Below, piece by piece: positions 1 through 8,810 of a DNA stretch of 64,000 nt (the first letter of the stretch is position 1; each line of letters begins with the position of its first letter). A program made the position numbers and the translations under genes. Below the pieces are notes generated by a model. The model saw nothing but the letters and a program-made list of their open reading frames with translations. It made no database searches and was not told the origin of the DNA. This stretch comes from Paracoccus aminophilus JCM 7686. GTDB lineage: Bacteria > Pseudomonadota > Alphaproteobacteria > Rhodobacterales > Rhodobacteraceae. The stretch spans positions 230,018-294,017 of the forward strand of contig NC_022043.1 in NCBI RefSeq assembly GCF_000444995.1, written 5' to 3'.

Positions 1-71
1 TCAGGGCACTGACATGGGGCTGGTCAGGGCCGCGCCAGAGGACTAAAGGCGCGGCTTCGAAAGGGAACACC

Positions 72-1028
72 ATGGAACTGAAATGGCTGGAAGACTTCGT
101 CATGCTGGCCAGCACGGCAAGCTTCTCGCGCGCGGCCGAGGCGCGTCATATCACGCAATCGGCCTTTTCGCGCCGCATCAAACAGCTTGAGACCTGGCTC
201 GGTGCCGCCCTGATCAACCGTGCCAGTATCCCCGCCGATCTCACCCCCGAAGGCAAGGCCTTCCTGCCGGTCGCCCAGGACGCAATCCGCACCTTCTACG
301 CGACCCGCGACAGCCTGCGCCCGATGGGATCGGGCCGCCATCCGACGCTGAACCTCGCGGCCTTGCTGTCGCTGACTGTCACGCTCTTGCCCCAACTGCT
401 CGAACGGCTCGAGCGCGCTTTGCCAGGCGTGACCGCCAAGGTCATTCCCGATCGCGGCGGCATCGAGGCCAATATCGACGCTTTGGTCAGCGGCGAGGCC
501 GATGTCTTTCTGACCTATGCCCATCCCAATGTGCCGATGCTGCTCGACCCCGAGCAGTTCGACTGGATCACGCTGGGAACGGAAACCATCCTGCCGGTGA
601 TCGCGCCCCGCCTGCGTGACCGCACAGCAGCGGTCACGCCGGGTATTCTCGACGAGGCCGCGCAGGGCCATTGCGAGATCCCCTATCTCGATTATGGCCG
701 CGCCTCGTTCTTTGGCACGACCTTGCAGCGGCTGATGACCCAATATCCGTTCCGCCGCCGCATCATCTTTGAAAACTCGATTTCCTTCGGCCTGCGCGAA
801 TTCGCGCTGCAAGGCTGGGGGCTGTGCTGGCTGCCCGAAAGCCTCGTGCGCGGGGATCTCGATGCGGGCCGCTTGATGCTCGCCTCGCCCTTGGCGCAGT
901 GGCGTCTGTCGGTCGAGATCCGGCTTTACGCCTATCGCGGCGAGGATCCGGGGCGGGGACATCCGCTCTGGGAGCGTATTCTGGAAACCCTCGCCACGCC
1001 TGACGCCGCCGCACCCGCGAGGGCGTGA
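72..1028 (+). CDS. LysR-family transcriptional regulator
   Basis: A 318-residue LysR regulator, a cytoplasmic DNA-binding protein. The N-terminal winged helix-turn-helix spans about residues 1-60 (MELKWLEDFVML... and QSAFSRRIKQLE are typical of the family). A periplasmic-binding-protein-like effector domain covers about residues 90-300. The start is an ATG preceded by AGGGA at a good distance. The N-terminus resembles the HypT/YjiE type of LysR proteins, but the effector cannot be read from sequence. The upstream neighbour lies outside the window, so its target is unknown. Downstream it converges on the yeiH-like exporter. Confidence 0.9.
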   Translation: MELKWLEDFVMLASTASFSRAAEARHITQSAFSRRIKQLETWLGAALINRASIPADLTPEGKAFLPVAQDAIRTFYATRDSLRPMGSGRHPTLNLAALLSLTVTLLPQLLERLERALPGVTAKVIPDRGGIEANIDALVSGEADVFLTYAHPNVPMLLDPEQFDWITLGTETILPVIAPRLRDRTAAVTPGILDEAAQGHCEIPYLDYGRASFFGTTLQRLMTQYPFRRRIIFENSISFGLREFALQGWGLCWLPESLVRGDLDAGRLMLASPLAQWRLSVEIRLYAYRGEDPGRGHPLWERILETLATPDAAAPARA

Positions 1029-1055
1029 CGGCGCGAGGACAGCGTGGCGGCTCGG

Positions 1056-2078
1056 TCAGAAGAAGAAGACCGCCGCACCCAGACTGACCGCCGAAATCCA
1101 GATCGTCGCAAGACCACCCAGCACCAGCGGACGCAGGCCGAGGCTTTTGAGTTTGGCGAAATTGGTGTTCATCCCCAAAGCGGTCAGCGCCATGGTCAGG
1201 AGGATCGGCGTGATCGTAACCAGCCCGTCATGGGCGGGCGCCGGGATAACGCCCAGACTGTTGACCAACATGATCGCGACGAAAGCGATCAGAAAGAAGG
1301 GCACCAGCGGCGGGCGCGCGGTGGATTTGTCGCCCCCGCCTTTGCGGTTGATCATCAGCCCCATCAGGATCAGCAGCGGCGCGAGCATCACCACCCGGCA
1401 CAATTTGACGACGATGGCGATCGTGCCCGCCTCTTCGCCGCCCTGAAAACCCGCGCCAACCACTTGCGCGACCTCATGGACCGCCGCGCCCGACCAGACG
1501 CCATATTGCGCAGGGCTAAGCCCGAACACCGGCATCAAAAGCGGGAAGGCGAACATCGCAAGCGTGCCAAAAATCGTGACACAGGACACGGCATAAGCGA
1601 CATCCTCATCCTTGCCCCGGATCGTCAGATCGGCCGCGGCAATCGCAGACGCCCCGCAGATCGACGAGCCCGCTGCGATCAGGCCGGTCAACTCGCGCCC
1701 GATCCCCATGCGGCGACCGACCCAGAGCGTGAAGAAATAGGTCGAGAAAAGCGCAATCGCCGCCACGGCAAAACCGCCGACCCCCAGCGCGCCAATCTGG
1801 CTTAGGGTGATCTGGAGGCCCAAAAGCGCAACAGCCGCACGCAACAGGGTCTTGGCCGCGAATTTAACCCCGGTCACGGCGGTTTCGGGCAAAGCGAAAA
1901 TATTGGCAAAGAGCATCCCGACCAGAATGCCAATGATCATCGGGCTGAAGGTCCCGAGCCCCGGCAGGGACCGCAGCCCATAAGCCGCAGCCGCGAACAA
2001 AGCGACCAGCGTCAGACCGGGAATATGGCCCATGAAGGGCAAGTCCCGTGCGGGGCGTTGAAGCTGGCTAACCTGCAT
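1056..2078 (-). CDS. YeiH-family putative sulfate/anion exporter (UPF0324)
   Basis: An inner-membrane protein of about 340 residues in the YeiH/UPF0324 family, with roughly ten hydrophobic segments. Glycine-rich stretches such as GSSICGASAIAA and a TALGMNTNFAKLKSLG segment near the C-terminus are hallmarks of the family. Some members are annotated as sulfate exporters, but the substrate is not firmly established. I placed the start at the ATG at 2078, which has GAGGAAAG eight bases upstream. The longer frame to 2129 would need a TTG start. A co-oriented LysR gene lies upstream, as yeiE accompanies yeiH in enterobacteria. Confidence 0.85.
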   Translation of the reverse strand: MQVSQLQRPARDLPFMGHIPGLTLVALFAAAAYGLRSLPGLGTFSPMIIGILVGMLFANIFALPETAVTGVKFAAKTLLRAAVALLGLQITLSQIGALGVGGFAVAAIALFSTYFFTLWVGRRMGIGRELTGLIAAGSSICGASAIAAADLTIRGKDEDVAYAVSCVTIFGTLAMFAFPLLMPVFGLSPAQYGVWSGAAVHEVAQVVGAGFQGGEEAGTIAIVVKLCRVVMLAPLLILMGLMINRKGGGDKSTARPPLVPFFLIAFVAIMLVNSLGVIPAPAHDGLVTITPILLTMALTALGMNTNFAKLKSLGLRPLVLGGLATIWISAVSLGAAVFFF

Positions 2079-2354
2079 GGCGATGTCTTTCCTCACTGCT
2101 CGGACTCGCTCTTGCGCCCTTGCATTCAAGAAGAAAAACAGAAGTTTTCTATCGGATTGATCTGAATTTTAGATTGATTGATGCCATCGCGTCCGGGATC
2201 AGAAATAAATCAATAATATCAGCGCAATAAGAAGGACGCGCAGAATTACTTTCTCGATGCGCGCGATCAAAGAGTGATAATTTTCTTCGTTCTTTCGCAA
2301 CTGGGGATCATAATTTCGCCACAATCGCGTGCAACTGACCCCTTGCGTCACGAA
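2079..2354. other. Intergenic region upstream of yeiH-like gene
   Basis: About 276 bases between the LysR gene and the yeiH-like start. The middle (about 2150-2300) is AT-rich compared with both genes, as expected for a promoter and LysR binding region. I could not assign a specific operator or core promoter. Confidence 0.4.
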
Positions 2355-3281
2355 TCACGATCCCTCCGCCAAAGCCCCCGCCTCGTCGATCAGCATCGCA
2401 AAGGCGCGCGCCGCCCGACTGAAATGGCGGTCCAACCGGCGCAGTTGCAAAAACGGGCGCGCCCCGATCGTATAGGGCAGCGCCCTGAGCCGCCCCGCCT
2501 CAATCAGGGGCCCGGCGACAAGGCCCGAGACCACGCCAATGCAATCGCTGTTCTCAATCCCGGAACAGACCGCTTCATTGGTCGAAAACTCCATGACCAC
2601 CGACAGACGATCCGGATCGACGCCACTACGGCGCAGCTCGGTTTCAAAGCTCGATCGCGTGCCCGAGCCACGCTCGCGCGTGACCCAACCCTGCGTGGCA
2701 AACGCACGGCGCAAATCCTTGGGCGGCTCGGCGGCCCAAGGGTGGCCGGGCGCGCAGACCAGCACCAGAAGGTCTTGCGCCACCGGTTGCTGCGCGATCC
2801 GGCTCGCCTCGTCCGGGCCGAGATCGCCCTCGACCGCGCCCTCGACATAAGCGAGATCGCAGAGCCCTTTGCGCACTGCCTCGAGACATTGCACCGTATT
2901 GCCGACCTCGACCGTCAGCGCGATGCCGGGATGGCGCGCGGCAAAGCGCATGACGAAACGGGGCAGCCAGTGGCTTGAGACGGTCTGGCTGGCATGGATG
3001 CGCAGCTCTCCGAGTTTCAGCCCCGAGAGGTCGCCAAGCGTCGCCTCGGTATCCTTGACCACCGCCATGATCTCTTGCGCCTTGCGCTGCATCACACGGC
3101 CCTCATCGGTCAGGCGGATGCCACGTCCGACGCGGTCGAAAAGCCGCAATTGATGCGTATTTTCAAGCGTCTGAATGGCACCGCTGACAGCGGATTGAGT
3201 CAGATGCAACCGCTCGGCTGCACGGGTGACGTGCTCAAGTTCGGCCACCATCAGGAAAATTCGGAGTTGTTCGAGTGTCAT
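2355..3281 (-). CDS. LysR-family regulator, probably of the adjacent yeiH-like gene
   Basis: A 308-residue LysR regulator. The N-terminus MTLEQLRIFLMVAELEHVTRAAERLHLTQ... is a typical HTH, and the C-terminal effector domain is of the CbbR/CysB/YeiE kind. The ATG at 3281 matches the usual family start. The open frame continues 21 codons upstream, but that extension does not look like LysR sequence. It lies 276 bases upstream of the yeiH-like gene on the same strand, so it probably regulates it; this is inferred from position. It is divergent from the toxin-antitoxin operon. Confidence 0.9.
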   Translation of the reverse strand: MTLEQLRIFLMVAELEHVTRAAERLHLTQSAVSGAIQTLENTHQLRLFDRVGRGIRLTDEGRVMQRKAQEIMAVVKDTEATLGDLSGLKLGELRIHASQTVSSHWLPRFVMRFAARHPGIALTVEVGNTVQCLEAVRKGLCDLAYVEGAVEGDLGPDEASRIAQQPVAQDLLVLVCAPGHPWAAEPPKDLRRAFATQGWVTRERGSGTRSSFETELRRSGVDPDRLSVVMEFSTNEAVCSGIENSDCIGVVSGLVAGPLIEAGRLRALPYTIGARPFLQLRRLDRHFSRAARAFAMLIDEAGALAEGS

Positions 3282-3360
3282 GCTCTGGCCTTTTGCCGCA
3301 GGTTCCCCGATCCCTCGCCCCGCCGCAAGGCGCTTGATCTGCATCGCCGCACCGCTTATA

Positions 3361-3382
3361 TGTCTAGCCAGTTAGCTAGACA
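3361..3382. promoter_or_regulatory. Palindromic operator of the toxin-antitoxin operon
   Basis: Perfect inverted repeat: TGTCTAGC, six bases, GCTAGACA. It ends eight bases before the antitoxin ATG and overlaps the likely promoter. Antitoxins of the Phd/YefM family usually repress their own operon by binding such a site. Its function here is inferred from symmetry and position. Confidence 0.7.
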
Positions 3383-3390
3383 GGTGCGCC

Positions 3391-3636
3391 ATGTGGACTT
3401 TGCAAGATGCCAAGAACCGCTTCTCGGCCGTGGTGGATGCCGCGCTGTCGGGCGAGCCGCAAGAGGTCACGCGCCGGGGGAAGCCTGCGGTCGTCGTCCT
3501 CTCGGCCGAGGATTATGCCCGCATGACCGCCGCTGCCCGGGCGGCGCGCGGCACCTTCACCGATCACCTCCTTGGTTTTCCGGGCCTCGATCTGGACCAG
3601 CGGCCGAAAGCTCGCCCGCGGGATGTCGAGTTCTGA
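3391..3636 (+). CDS. Type II antitoxin, Phd/YefM family
   Basis: An 81-residue antitoxin. The N-terminal MWTLQDAKNRFSAVVDAAL and the motif GKPAVVVLSAEDYARM are the core of the Phd/YefM fold, which dimerises and binds DNA. The C-terminal tail (about residues 50-81) would wrap the toxin. The gene follows its operator by eight bases and is separated from the toxin gene by one base, so the two are translationally coupled. The expected role is to neutralise the VapC-like nuclease and, with it, repress the operon. Confidence 0.9.
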   Translation: MWTLQDAKNRFSAVVDAALSGEPQEVTRRGKPAVVVLSAEDYARMTAAARAARGTFTDHLLGFPGLDLDQRPKARPRDVEF

Positions 3637-3637
3637 A

Positions 3638-4045
3638 ATGTATCTCCTTGATACCAATGTGATCTCGGCGCTGCGACGCCCCGAACGGGCGCCCGCGGTC
3701 GCGCAATGGCTGCGCGGCCAGCCGGATCAGGAGCTTTACCTCTCGGTCATCACTCTGGGCGAGATCGAGCGCGGCATTGCTCGGCAAGAGATCATCAATC
3801 CGGGCTTTGCGCGCGATCTGAACGACTGGCTCGACCGCACGACCCAGCTTTTCGCCGACCGCATCCTGCCCTTCGGCAGCGTCGAGGCGCGGATCTGGGG
3901 CCGGTTGTCCGCGACGATCGGCCATGATGGCGCGGATCTGATGATCGCGGCCACCGCGCTGGCCCGCGATGCGATCGTTGTCACCGGGAATATGTCCGAT
4001 TTCACCCCTTCAGGATGCCGCCTGCTCGATCCCTTTCAGCCCTGA
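3638..4045 (+). CDS. vapC: Type II toxin, VapC-like PIN-domain ribonuclease
   Basis: A 135-residue PIN-domain protein. MYLLDTNVISALRRPE carries the first catalytic aspartate. The second acidic cluster is around LGEIERGIARQ, and the C-terminal DLMIAATAL plus VTGNMSDF provide the remaining acidic residues of the Mg-dependent nuclease site. VapC toxins cleave RNA, often initiator tRNA; the actual target here is unknown. I chose the ATG at 3638, one base after the antitoxin stop, because the family starts immediately before the LLDTN motif. An in-frame ATG at 3623 would overlap the antitoxin. The catalytic residues look intact. Confidence 0.9.
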   Translation: MYLLDTNVISALRRPERAPAVAQWLRGQPDQELYLSVITLGEIERGIARQEIINPGFARDLNDWLDRTTQLFADRILPFGSVEARIWGRLSATIGHDGADLMIAATALARDAIVVTGNMSDFTPSGCRLLDPFQP

Positions 4046-4192
4046 TCCGGACAAAAGAGATCGAAAACAACCGCGCGCGGGGAAATCTTTTCCGATTTGT
4101 GCGCAACGGCACATAGAACAAGCAGGATTCTGGCTAAATTAATCCAAGTTAAAGAGTGTGATTCGTTAATCGGTTCAATATCTGCCTTATCA

Positions 4193-4225
4193 AAGCGTCT
4201 TGCATTTTTCGAATGCAGGACGCTT
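4193..4225 (+). terminator. Hairpin terminator downstream of vapC
   Basis: A 14-base-pair stem (AAGCGTCTTGCATT with AATGCAGGACGCTT, one G-T wobble) and a five-base loop, followed on the plus strand by CTTTTCT. It is a good intrinsic terminator candidate for the toxin-antitoxin transcript, although it lies about 150 bases past the vapC stop. It could also halt transcription entering from the pepT side. Confidence 0.6.
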
Positions 4226-4290
4226 CTTTTCTGATCCGGAAAAGCCGTCTGCGGGCCTCATCGCCCGCGGCGGTGATGATCCGAAGGGGC

Positions 4291-5529
4291 CTAGGTCTCT
4301 GCCGCCAATTCGACCAAATTGAGACAAAGCGCGGTTGCTTTGGCCATATCCTGCACCGAAACCCATTCGAGCGGCCCGTGAATGTTTTGCATGCCGGTAA
4401 AGAGGTTCGGCGTCGGCACGCCCATCTCGGTCAGGCGCGACCCATCGGTGCCGCCCCGGATCGGTACGGAAATCGGCTCGATCCCAAGCTTGCGGCAGGC
4501 CGCATAAGCAAGATTGACCGGGGTCATATCTTTCTCGATCCAATAGCGCATATTACGGTATTGCGGGCGGATCTCGCATTGAATCGTGGCGCGGGGTTCG
4601 GTGGCCTGAACCGCTGCGCAAACCTGCCGGATCAGCTCGCCTTTCGCGGCCAGACCTGCGAGCTCGAAATCGCGAATGATGAGGCTGATCTTCATCTCGG
4701 ACGAGCCCCCGCTCATCCCCGTCGCATGGATAAAGCCGTCGCGGCCCTCAGTCAGCTCTGGCACCATCGCGGCTTGCGGCAGCGTCGCGATGATTTTCGC
4801 GGCAAGATGGATCGCGTTCACCATCTTGTCCTTGGCCAGGCCTGGATGAATAGAGACGCCGGTCACGGTGATTTCGGCGCCATCGGCCGAGAAACTCTCA
4901 TACTCGATCTCTCCCACCGAGCCGCCGTCGAGCGTATAGGCAAAAGCCGCGCCGAGATCTTTGGGCAATTGCGGATTGACGCCACACCCGATTTCTTCGT
5001 CCGGCGTGAAGGCCAAGCGAAGCGTCGGATGGGCGATCTGCGGATTGCTTAGCAGGTGACGCGCAAGCGTCATCAAAACGGCGACGCCCGCCTTGTCATC
5101 GGCGCCAAGCAGGGTCGTTCCCGAAGCGGTAATCAGATCGTCACCAATCTTTTCAGAGAGATAGGGATACTCCTCGGGCGAAAGGACCAGCGCGGAATCA
5201 TCGGGGAAGGTCACATCGCCACCGTTATATCCCCGGATCACACGCGGCTTCACGCCGGTTGCGTTGAATTGCGGCGCGGTATCAACATGGGCCAAAAGGC
5301 CGATGACCGGGCCCGGGGCCGTGCCGGGAATCGTCGCCAAAACCGTGCCATAGGCGGTCAGCTGCACGTCGCTTGCGCCCATTTCGGTCAGCTCGCGTTC
5401 AAGCAGACGCAACATGGCGAACTGGATCTCGCTGCTGGGAGAGCTGGCGCTGGCGGCGTCACTTTGGCTGTCGATCGCCGCATAGCGGACCAAGCGCGCC
5501 TCGAGTTCATGATCAAATTGTCCAGACAT
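4291..5529 (-). CDS. pepT: Peptidase T (tripeptide aminopeptidase)
   Basis: A 412-residue M20B metallopeptidase of usual length that removes N-terminal residues from tripeptides in the cytoplasm. Dinuclear zinc-site motifs are visible: LLAHVDTAP, GTTLLGADDKAGVA (bridging aspartate), FTPDEEIG (catalytic glutamate) and the C-terminal NIHGPLEWV with a metal-binding histidine. The dimerisation (lid) domain lies between about residues 210 and 315. The ATG has a strong AGGAGG site a few bases upstream. It looks monocistronic and convergent to the toxin-antitoxin operon. Confidence 0.95.
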   Translation of the reverse strand: MSGQFDHELEARLVRYAAIDSQSDAASASSPSSEIQFAMLRLLERELTEMGASDVQLTAYGTVLATIPGTAPGPVIGLLAHVDTAPQFNATGVKPRVIRGYNGGDVTFPDDSALVLSPEEYPYLSEKIGDDLITASGTTLLGADDKAGVAVLMTLARHLLSNPQIAHPTLRLAFTPDEEIGCGVNPQLPKDLGAAFAYTLDGGSVGEIEYESFSADGAEITVTGVSIHPGLAKDKMVNAIHLAAKIIATLPQAAMVPELTEGRDGFIHATGMSGGSSEMKISLIIRDFELAGLAAKGELIRQVCAAVQATEPRATIQCEIRPQYRNMRYWIEKDMTPVNLAYAACRKLGIEPISVPIRGGTDGSRLTEMGVPTPNLFTGMQNIHGPLEWVSVQDMAKATALCLNLVELAAET

Positions 5530-5972
5530 CGAACCTCCTGTCTTCCCCCGAGAAAAGGCGCTTCGCGGGCGATGCTGTCAAGCCCGCGCGGCCCCCGAAA
5601 TCCGTCTGCTCATCTGCGTCGAAACTCCCGATTGCCCCTGCGCGGTTCTCGCGCCAATCAGATTTATCCACTTGCACCAATCGCGCCAGAGCCAAAATCC
5701 ACATCGGCGTGCTTCACATTTTCGCGGGGATATTTTTGCGGCGGATTTCGAGACTTAGCACTTAAAGCAAGCCCCGATCAAAACCGGCTCGGCCAGAGGT
5801 TGCCGATAAAAAGACAGGATCAGCCGGGAATTGCCGATCCTTTAAACCCGGCTGCCGGAATGAGTTAAGAAATGTTATCTCTGCCGCAATCAGGGCAATC
5901 AGGGCGGCCCCAAACAAGCGCCTGGTGCAATCGTGCCAAACACCAACATTCGAGAACTCAAAGAGGAACTGG
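5530..5972. other. Intergenic region between pepT and the RTX gene
   Basis: About 440 bases between divergent genes, presumably holding both promoters. One inverted repeat stands out (AGCCGGG at 5822-5828 pairing with CCCGGCT at 5847-5853). The region around 5700-5880 is locally AT-richer. No open frame here has convincing coding features. Confidence 0.4.
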
Positions 5973-7145
5973 ATGCCTAGCAACAAAAATGACGTGATTC
6001 GTGGACCCTATTCGTCCAAACCGATCTATGCTTTGGGCGGAGACGACAAGATCTATTGGGGCCCGGCGAGCGGAAGCGGCATCGTCTACGGCGGCGATAC
6101 GGGCGAGCATTACGATCCCGATCCCTATCACAACGGCAACCCGGGGGGTGATCGCCTGTATTTGACCGGCAAACAGGGCATCACCGTCCGTTTCATCACG
6201 ACGGAATCGGGCGTCGCGACCGGTGGCGGCGAATCGCTGAAATTCTTCGGGATCGAACGGCTTCATGGCTCTGCGGGCAATGATATCATCAACGCCGCCC
6301 GCGCGACCCTTGCGCCGGCTCATGACGGCACCCCGCAACACGGCCTGTCGATCTATGCGGGCGCGGGCAATGACCGCATCACCGGCACGGCCTTCGCGGA
6401 TGTCCTCGACGGTGGTTCGGGCAATGACACGATCTTTGGCGGCGCGGGTGACGATTTCATCCAGTCGAGCACCGGCGACGATCTGATCTATGGCGGCGCG
6501 GGCAATGACAACATCCGCTGGGGGCTGGGCGACAACGTCGCTCCGGGCAATGACACGATCTATGGCGGCAACACGCAGGAAGGGATCGGCGATCTCATCA
6601 ACATCTGGGTCGTGAACGGCGACCAGAGAACCGGTGCCCATGTCCGCTTCACCACGGCCGAAGATGGCGTCGCCACCTCGACCATGGGCGGGCGCACCAA
6701 CACGCTGCATTTCTACGATTTCGAGAACGGCTGGACCCATCGCGGCAATGACACGATCGACGCCTCGGGGGCGAAGATCGGGGCCAATATGCATGGCGTC
6801 AACTTCAGCGCACGCTGGGGCGATGACATCCTCATCGGCTCGCGCGGCAATGACACGCTGCAGGGTGGTGAGGGGCGCGACACCATCACCGGCGGCAAGG
6901 GCAACGACCTGATCTCGGCCAATGGCGAGGCCTATAACTGGCGCGCTCCGGGCGATGGCGTCGCCGATACGCTGATCTTCCACCGGGGTGATGGCGCGGA
7001 TACCGTGCTGGGCTTTGACGTCGGCATCGACATCCTGCAGGTCGATGGCCGCAGCTATTCCGTGAGCCAGACCGCCCGCGGCACGCTGCTGGATTTCGGC
7101 CACGGTGACAGCATCCTTCTGAGCAACATCTTCGATTTCACCTGA
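5973..7145 (+). CDS. RTX-type (hemolysin-type) calcium-binding repeat protein
   Basis: A 390-residue protein built from calcium-binding glycine/aspartate nonapeptides of the GGxGxDxxx kind. Clear blocks occur at about residues 125-185 (GGSGNDTIFGGAGDD...) and 285-330. There is no N-terminal signal peptide and no recognisable catalytic domain. The C-terminus ends in a hydrophobic segment plus DFT, like type I secretion substrates. Such proteins are exported unfolded and fold on binding extracellular calcium. No type I secretion genes are nearby. The ATG at 5973 has AGAGGA upstream. The role is unknown; surface or matrix protein is the simplest guess. Confidence 0.85.
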   Translation: MPSNKNDVIRGPYSSKPIYALGGDDKIYWGPASGSGIVYGGDTGEHYDPDPYHNGNPGGDRLYLTGKQGITVRFITTESGVATGGGESLKFFGIERLHGSAGNDIINAARATLAPAHDGTPQHGLSIYAGAGNDRITGTAFADVLDGGSGNDTIFGGAGDDFIQSSTGDDLIYGGAGNDNIRWGLGDNVAPGNDTIYGGNTQEGIGDLINIWVVNGDQRTGAHVRFTTAEDGVATSTMGGRTNTLHFYDFENGWTHRGNDTIDASGAKIGANMHGVNFSARWGDDILIGSRGNDTLQGGEGRDTITGGKGNDLISANGEAYNWRAPGDGVADTLIFHRGDGADTVLGFDVGIDILQVDGRSYSVSQTARGTLLDFGHGDSILLSNIFDFT

Positions 7146-7160
7146 GCCAGATGCGAGAAA

Positions 7161-7187
7161 CCGGGCGATTGACAGACCGTCGCCCGG
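7161..7187 (+). terminator. Hairpin after the RTX gene
   Basis: Perfect eight-base arms CCGGGCGA and TCGCCCGG with an 11-base loop, starting 16 bases past the RTX stop. No U-tract follows, so termination is plausible rather than certain. Confidence 0.45.
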
Positions 7188-7212
7188 GCAATCGAGCCTG
7201 TGATCCATGATG

Positions 7213-7237
7213 CGGCGCGCCTTACCTAGGCGCGCCG
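7213..7237. terminator. GC-rich hairpin between convergent RTX and GMC genes
   Basis: Perfect nine-base arms CGGCGCGCC and GGCGCGCCG with a seven-base loop, one base past the GMC oxidoreductase stop. There is no U-tract on either strand. It is likely a barrier between the two convergent transcripts. Confidence 0.45.
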
Positions 7238-7238
7238 A

Positions 7239-8810
7239 TCAGCTTTTCAGGCCTGCGGCAATGCGCTCGGCCACGCGCAGGGCATTGGCGGCGATCGTCA
7301 GGCTGGGATTGACCCCGTTCGAGGTCGGCATGAAAGACGAATCCGCGACATAGAGGTTCGAGACCCCATGCACGCGGCAGTCACGGTCAAGCACGCTCGT
7401 CTTCGGATCCTCGCCAAACCGCGCCGTTCCGCAGGGATGAGCAAAGTTGAGCTGCGGGCTGTTGCCCATGAAAATATGCCGATTGGCGCGAAACGCCTTG
7501 CGCATCGCCTGACGAAAGGCGGCGCGGCGATTTTGCAGCTCGGGCGAGATGCGATAGCTGAACTCGAGCCGGTCGCTGCCCGGATCGCCCGCGATCAACC
7601 GGTTGTCGGCATAGGGCAGATCCTCGAGCACGCCGACAAAAAGCCGCGCCGGACCCAAAAGCTTGGCCGCCGCAAGGGCCGGGATCCGCAGCGCCTGCCG
7701 CAAAGGCCGCAGCGCGCGCAGCCGCGAGACATCGAAGCGGTTTTGCAGGGCGAACAGCACCTCGCCATAGCCCGCGGTGAGGCCCATCGACTGGATCAGC
7801 CCGAATCTTTGGCCGTTGCCATAATAGAGATCGCGGAAACTGATCGAGCGGCTTTCGCCATCATCCCGATCCGCGCCTTTGCCCGGCCAGATTGCGACAA
7901 TCTCGCTGAGATGAAACATCAGGTTGCGACCGAGCACATCGTGACGGTTGCCGATGCCCGCAGGCCAGCTTTCACTGCGCGAGCGCGCCAGCAGCGCGGG
8001 CGTGCCAAGACCGCCCGCCGCCACGACATAGGCACGCGCGCTCAGGGTGAACTCCTCGCCCTCCCGCCTGCAGGTGATCGCGCTGACCTGATCGCCCGCG
8101 GTGATCTCGACGACCTCGCAGCGGTCCAAAAGCGCGACCCGCCCGGTTTCAAGCGCGGGCAAGACCCCCGCGGTGCGCCCGTCCATCTTGCAGCGTTTCG
8201 CGCAGCGCCGCCCGAAGCAGTTCTCGCATCCCGGCAGGAAACGCGCGGCCATATGGGTCTGGTAGGGGTGCAGCCCGTCGCGCCGCAGCGAGTCGCAAAT
8301 GGTCTGATCGGTGGACGAGAGCGCGCGCGCCGGATAGGGTAATGCGGGCGCCTGCGGATCGAGCGGATCGGTTTCGCCACTGATGTGGAAATAACGCTCG
8401 GCGCGTTCGAAATAGGGCGCGAGTTCGCCGTAGCCCACCGGCCAGCCGCCGGTCGGATGCGGGCGCTCGGGCAGATCGTCGAGGTCGTGACGCTCGGGCC
8501 GCTCAAGCGTTGCCGCGTAATAAAGCGACGTGCCCCCGACGGCCGCGCCGATCACGCCTTCCAGCTCGACGCGGCGGTTGTCGAGATGCGCGACCAGCGG
8601 GCTTGGCCAAGCGCCAGCGTCCAGCCGCTCTTCCGCCGTCTGCGCCGAGGTCATCGGCAGGCCAGAGGGGGTGTCGCCGAGATCCTTGCCCTTCTCGATC
8701 ATCAGAACCGAGAGCCCGAGCTCGGCCAGCCGCCGCGCGGCCAGCCCGCCCCCGATCCCGGTGCCGATGACAATCACATCCCAATCCGAGCCCATGATCT
8801 CGCGCGTCAT
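7239..8810 (-). CDS. GMC-family FAD-dependent oxidoreductase
   Basis: A 523-residue flavoprotein of the glucose-methanol-choline family. The FAD-binding motif GTGIGGGLAARRLAE and the following acidic strand end lie within residues 10-45. A GMC signature (GAAVGGTSLYYAATLERP) lies around residue 90. The C-terminal domain carries HPCGTARFG and SFMPTSNGVNPSLTIAANALR. A cysteine-rich stretch near residue 195 (GCENCFGRRCAKRCK) suggests a cholesterol-oxidase-like or iron-sulfur subgroup; the substrate is unknown. The ATG at 8810 has GAGG upstream. The Ivy-type gene lies upstream on the same strand. Confidence 0.85.
   Translation of the reverse strand: MTREIMGSDWDVIVIGTGIGGGLAARRLAELGLSVLMIEKGKDLGDTPSGLPMTSAQTAEERLDAGAWPSPLVAHLDNRRVELEGVIGAAVGGTSLYYAATLERPERHDLDDLPERPHPTGGWPVGYGELAPYFERAERYFHISGETDPLDPQAPALPYPARALSSTDQTICDSLRRDGLHPYQTHMAARFLPGCENCFGRRCAKRCKMDGRTAGVLPALETGRVALLDRCEVVEITAGDQVSAITCRREGEEFTLSARAYVVAAGGLGTPALLARSRSESWPAGIGNRHDVLGRNLMFHLSEIVAIWPGKGADRDDGESRSISFRDLYYGNGQRFGLIQSMGLTAGYGEVLFALQNRFDVSRLRALRPLRQALRIPALAAAKLLGPARLFVGVLEDLPYADNRLIAGDPGSDRLEFSYRISPELQNRRAAFRQAMRKAFRANRHIFMGNSPQLNFAHPCGTARFGEDPKTSVLDRDCRVHGVSNLYVADSSFMPTSNGVNPSLTIAANALRVAERIAAGLKS

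Noticed and set aside
24..962. Long minus-strand open frame opposite the first LysR gene
   Set aside because: It is an antisense frame created by high GC and codon bias. The plus-strand LysR protein has clear family motifs, whereas this frame reads as low-complexity Arg/Gln/Gly/Ala sequence.
4251..4268. Inverted repeat GCGGGC/GCCCGC after pepT as its terminator
   Set aside because: The stem is only six base pairs and is not followed by a clear U-tract on the minus strand. I kept only the stronger hairpin at 4193-4225.
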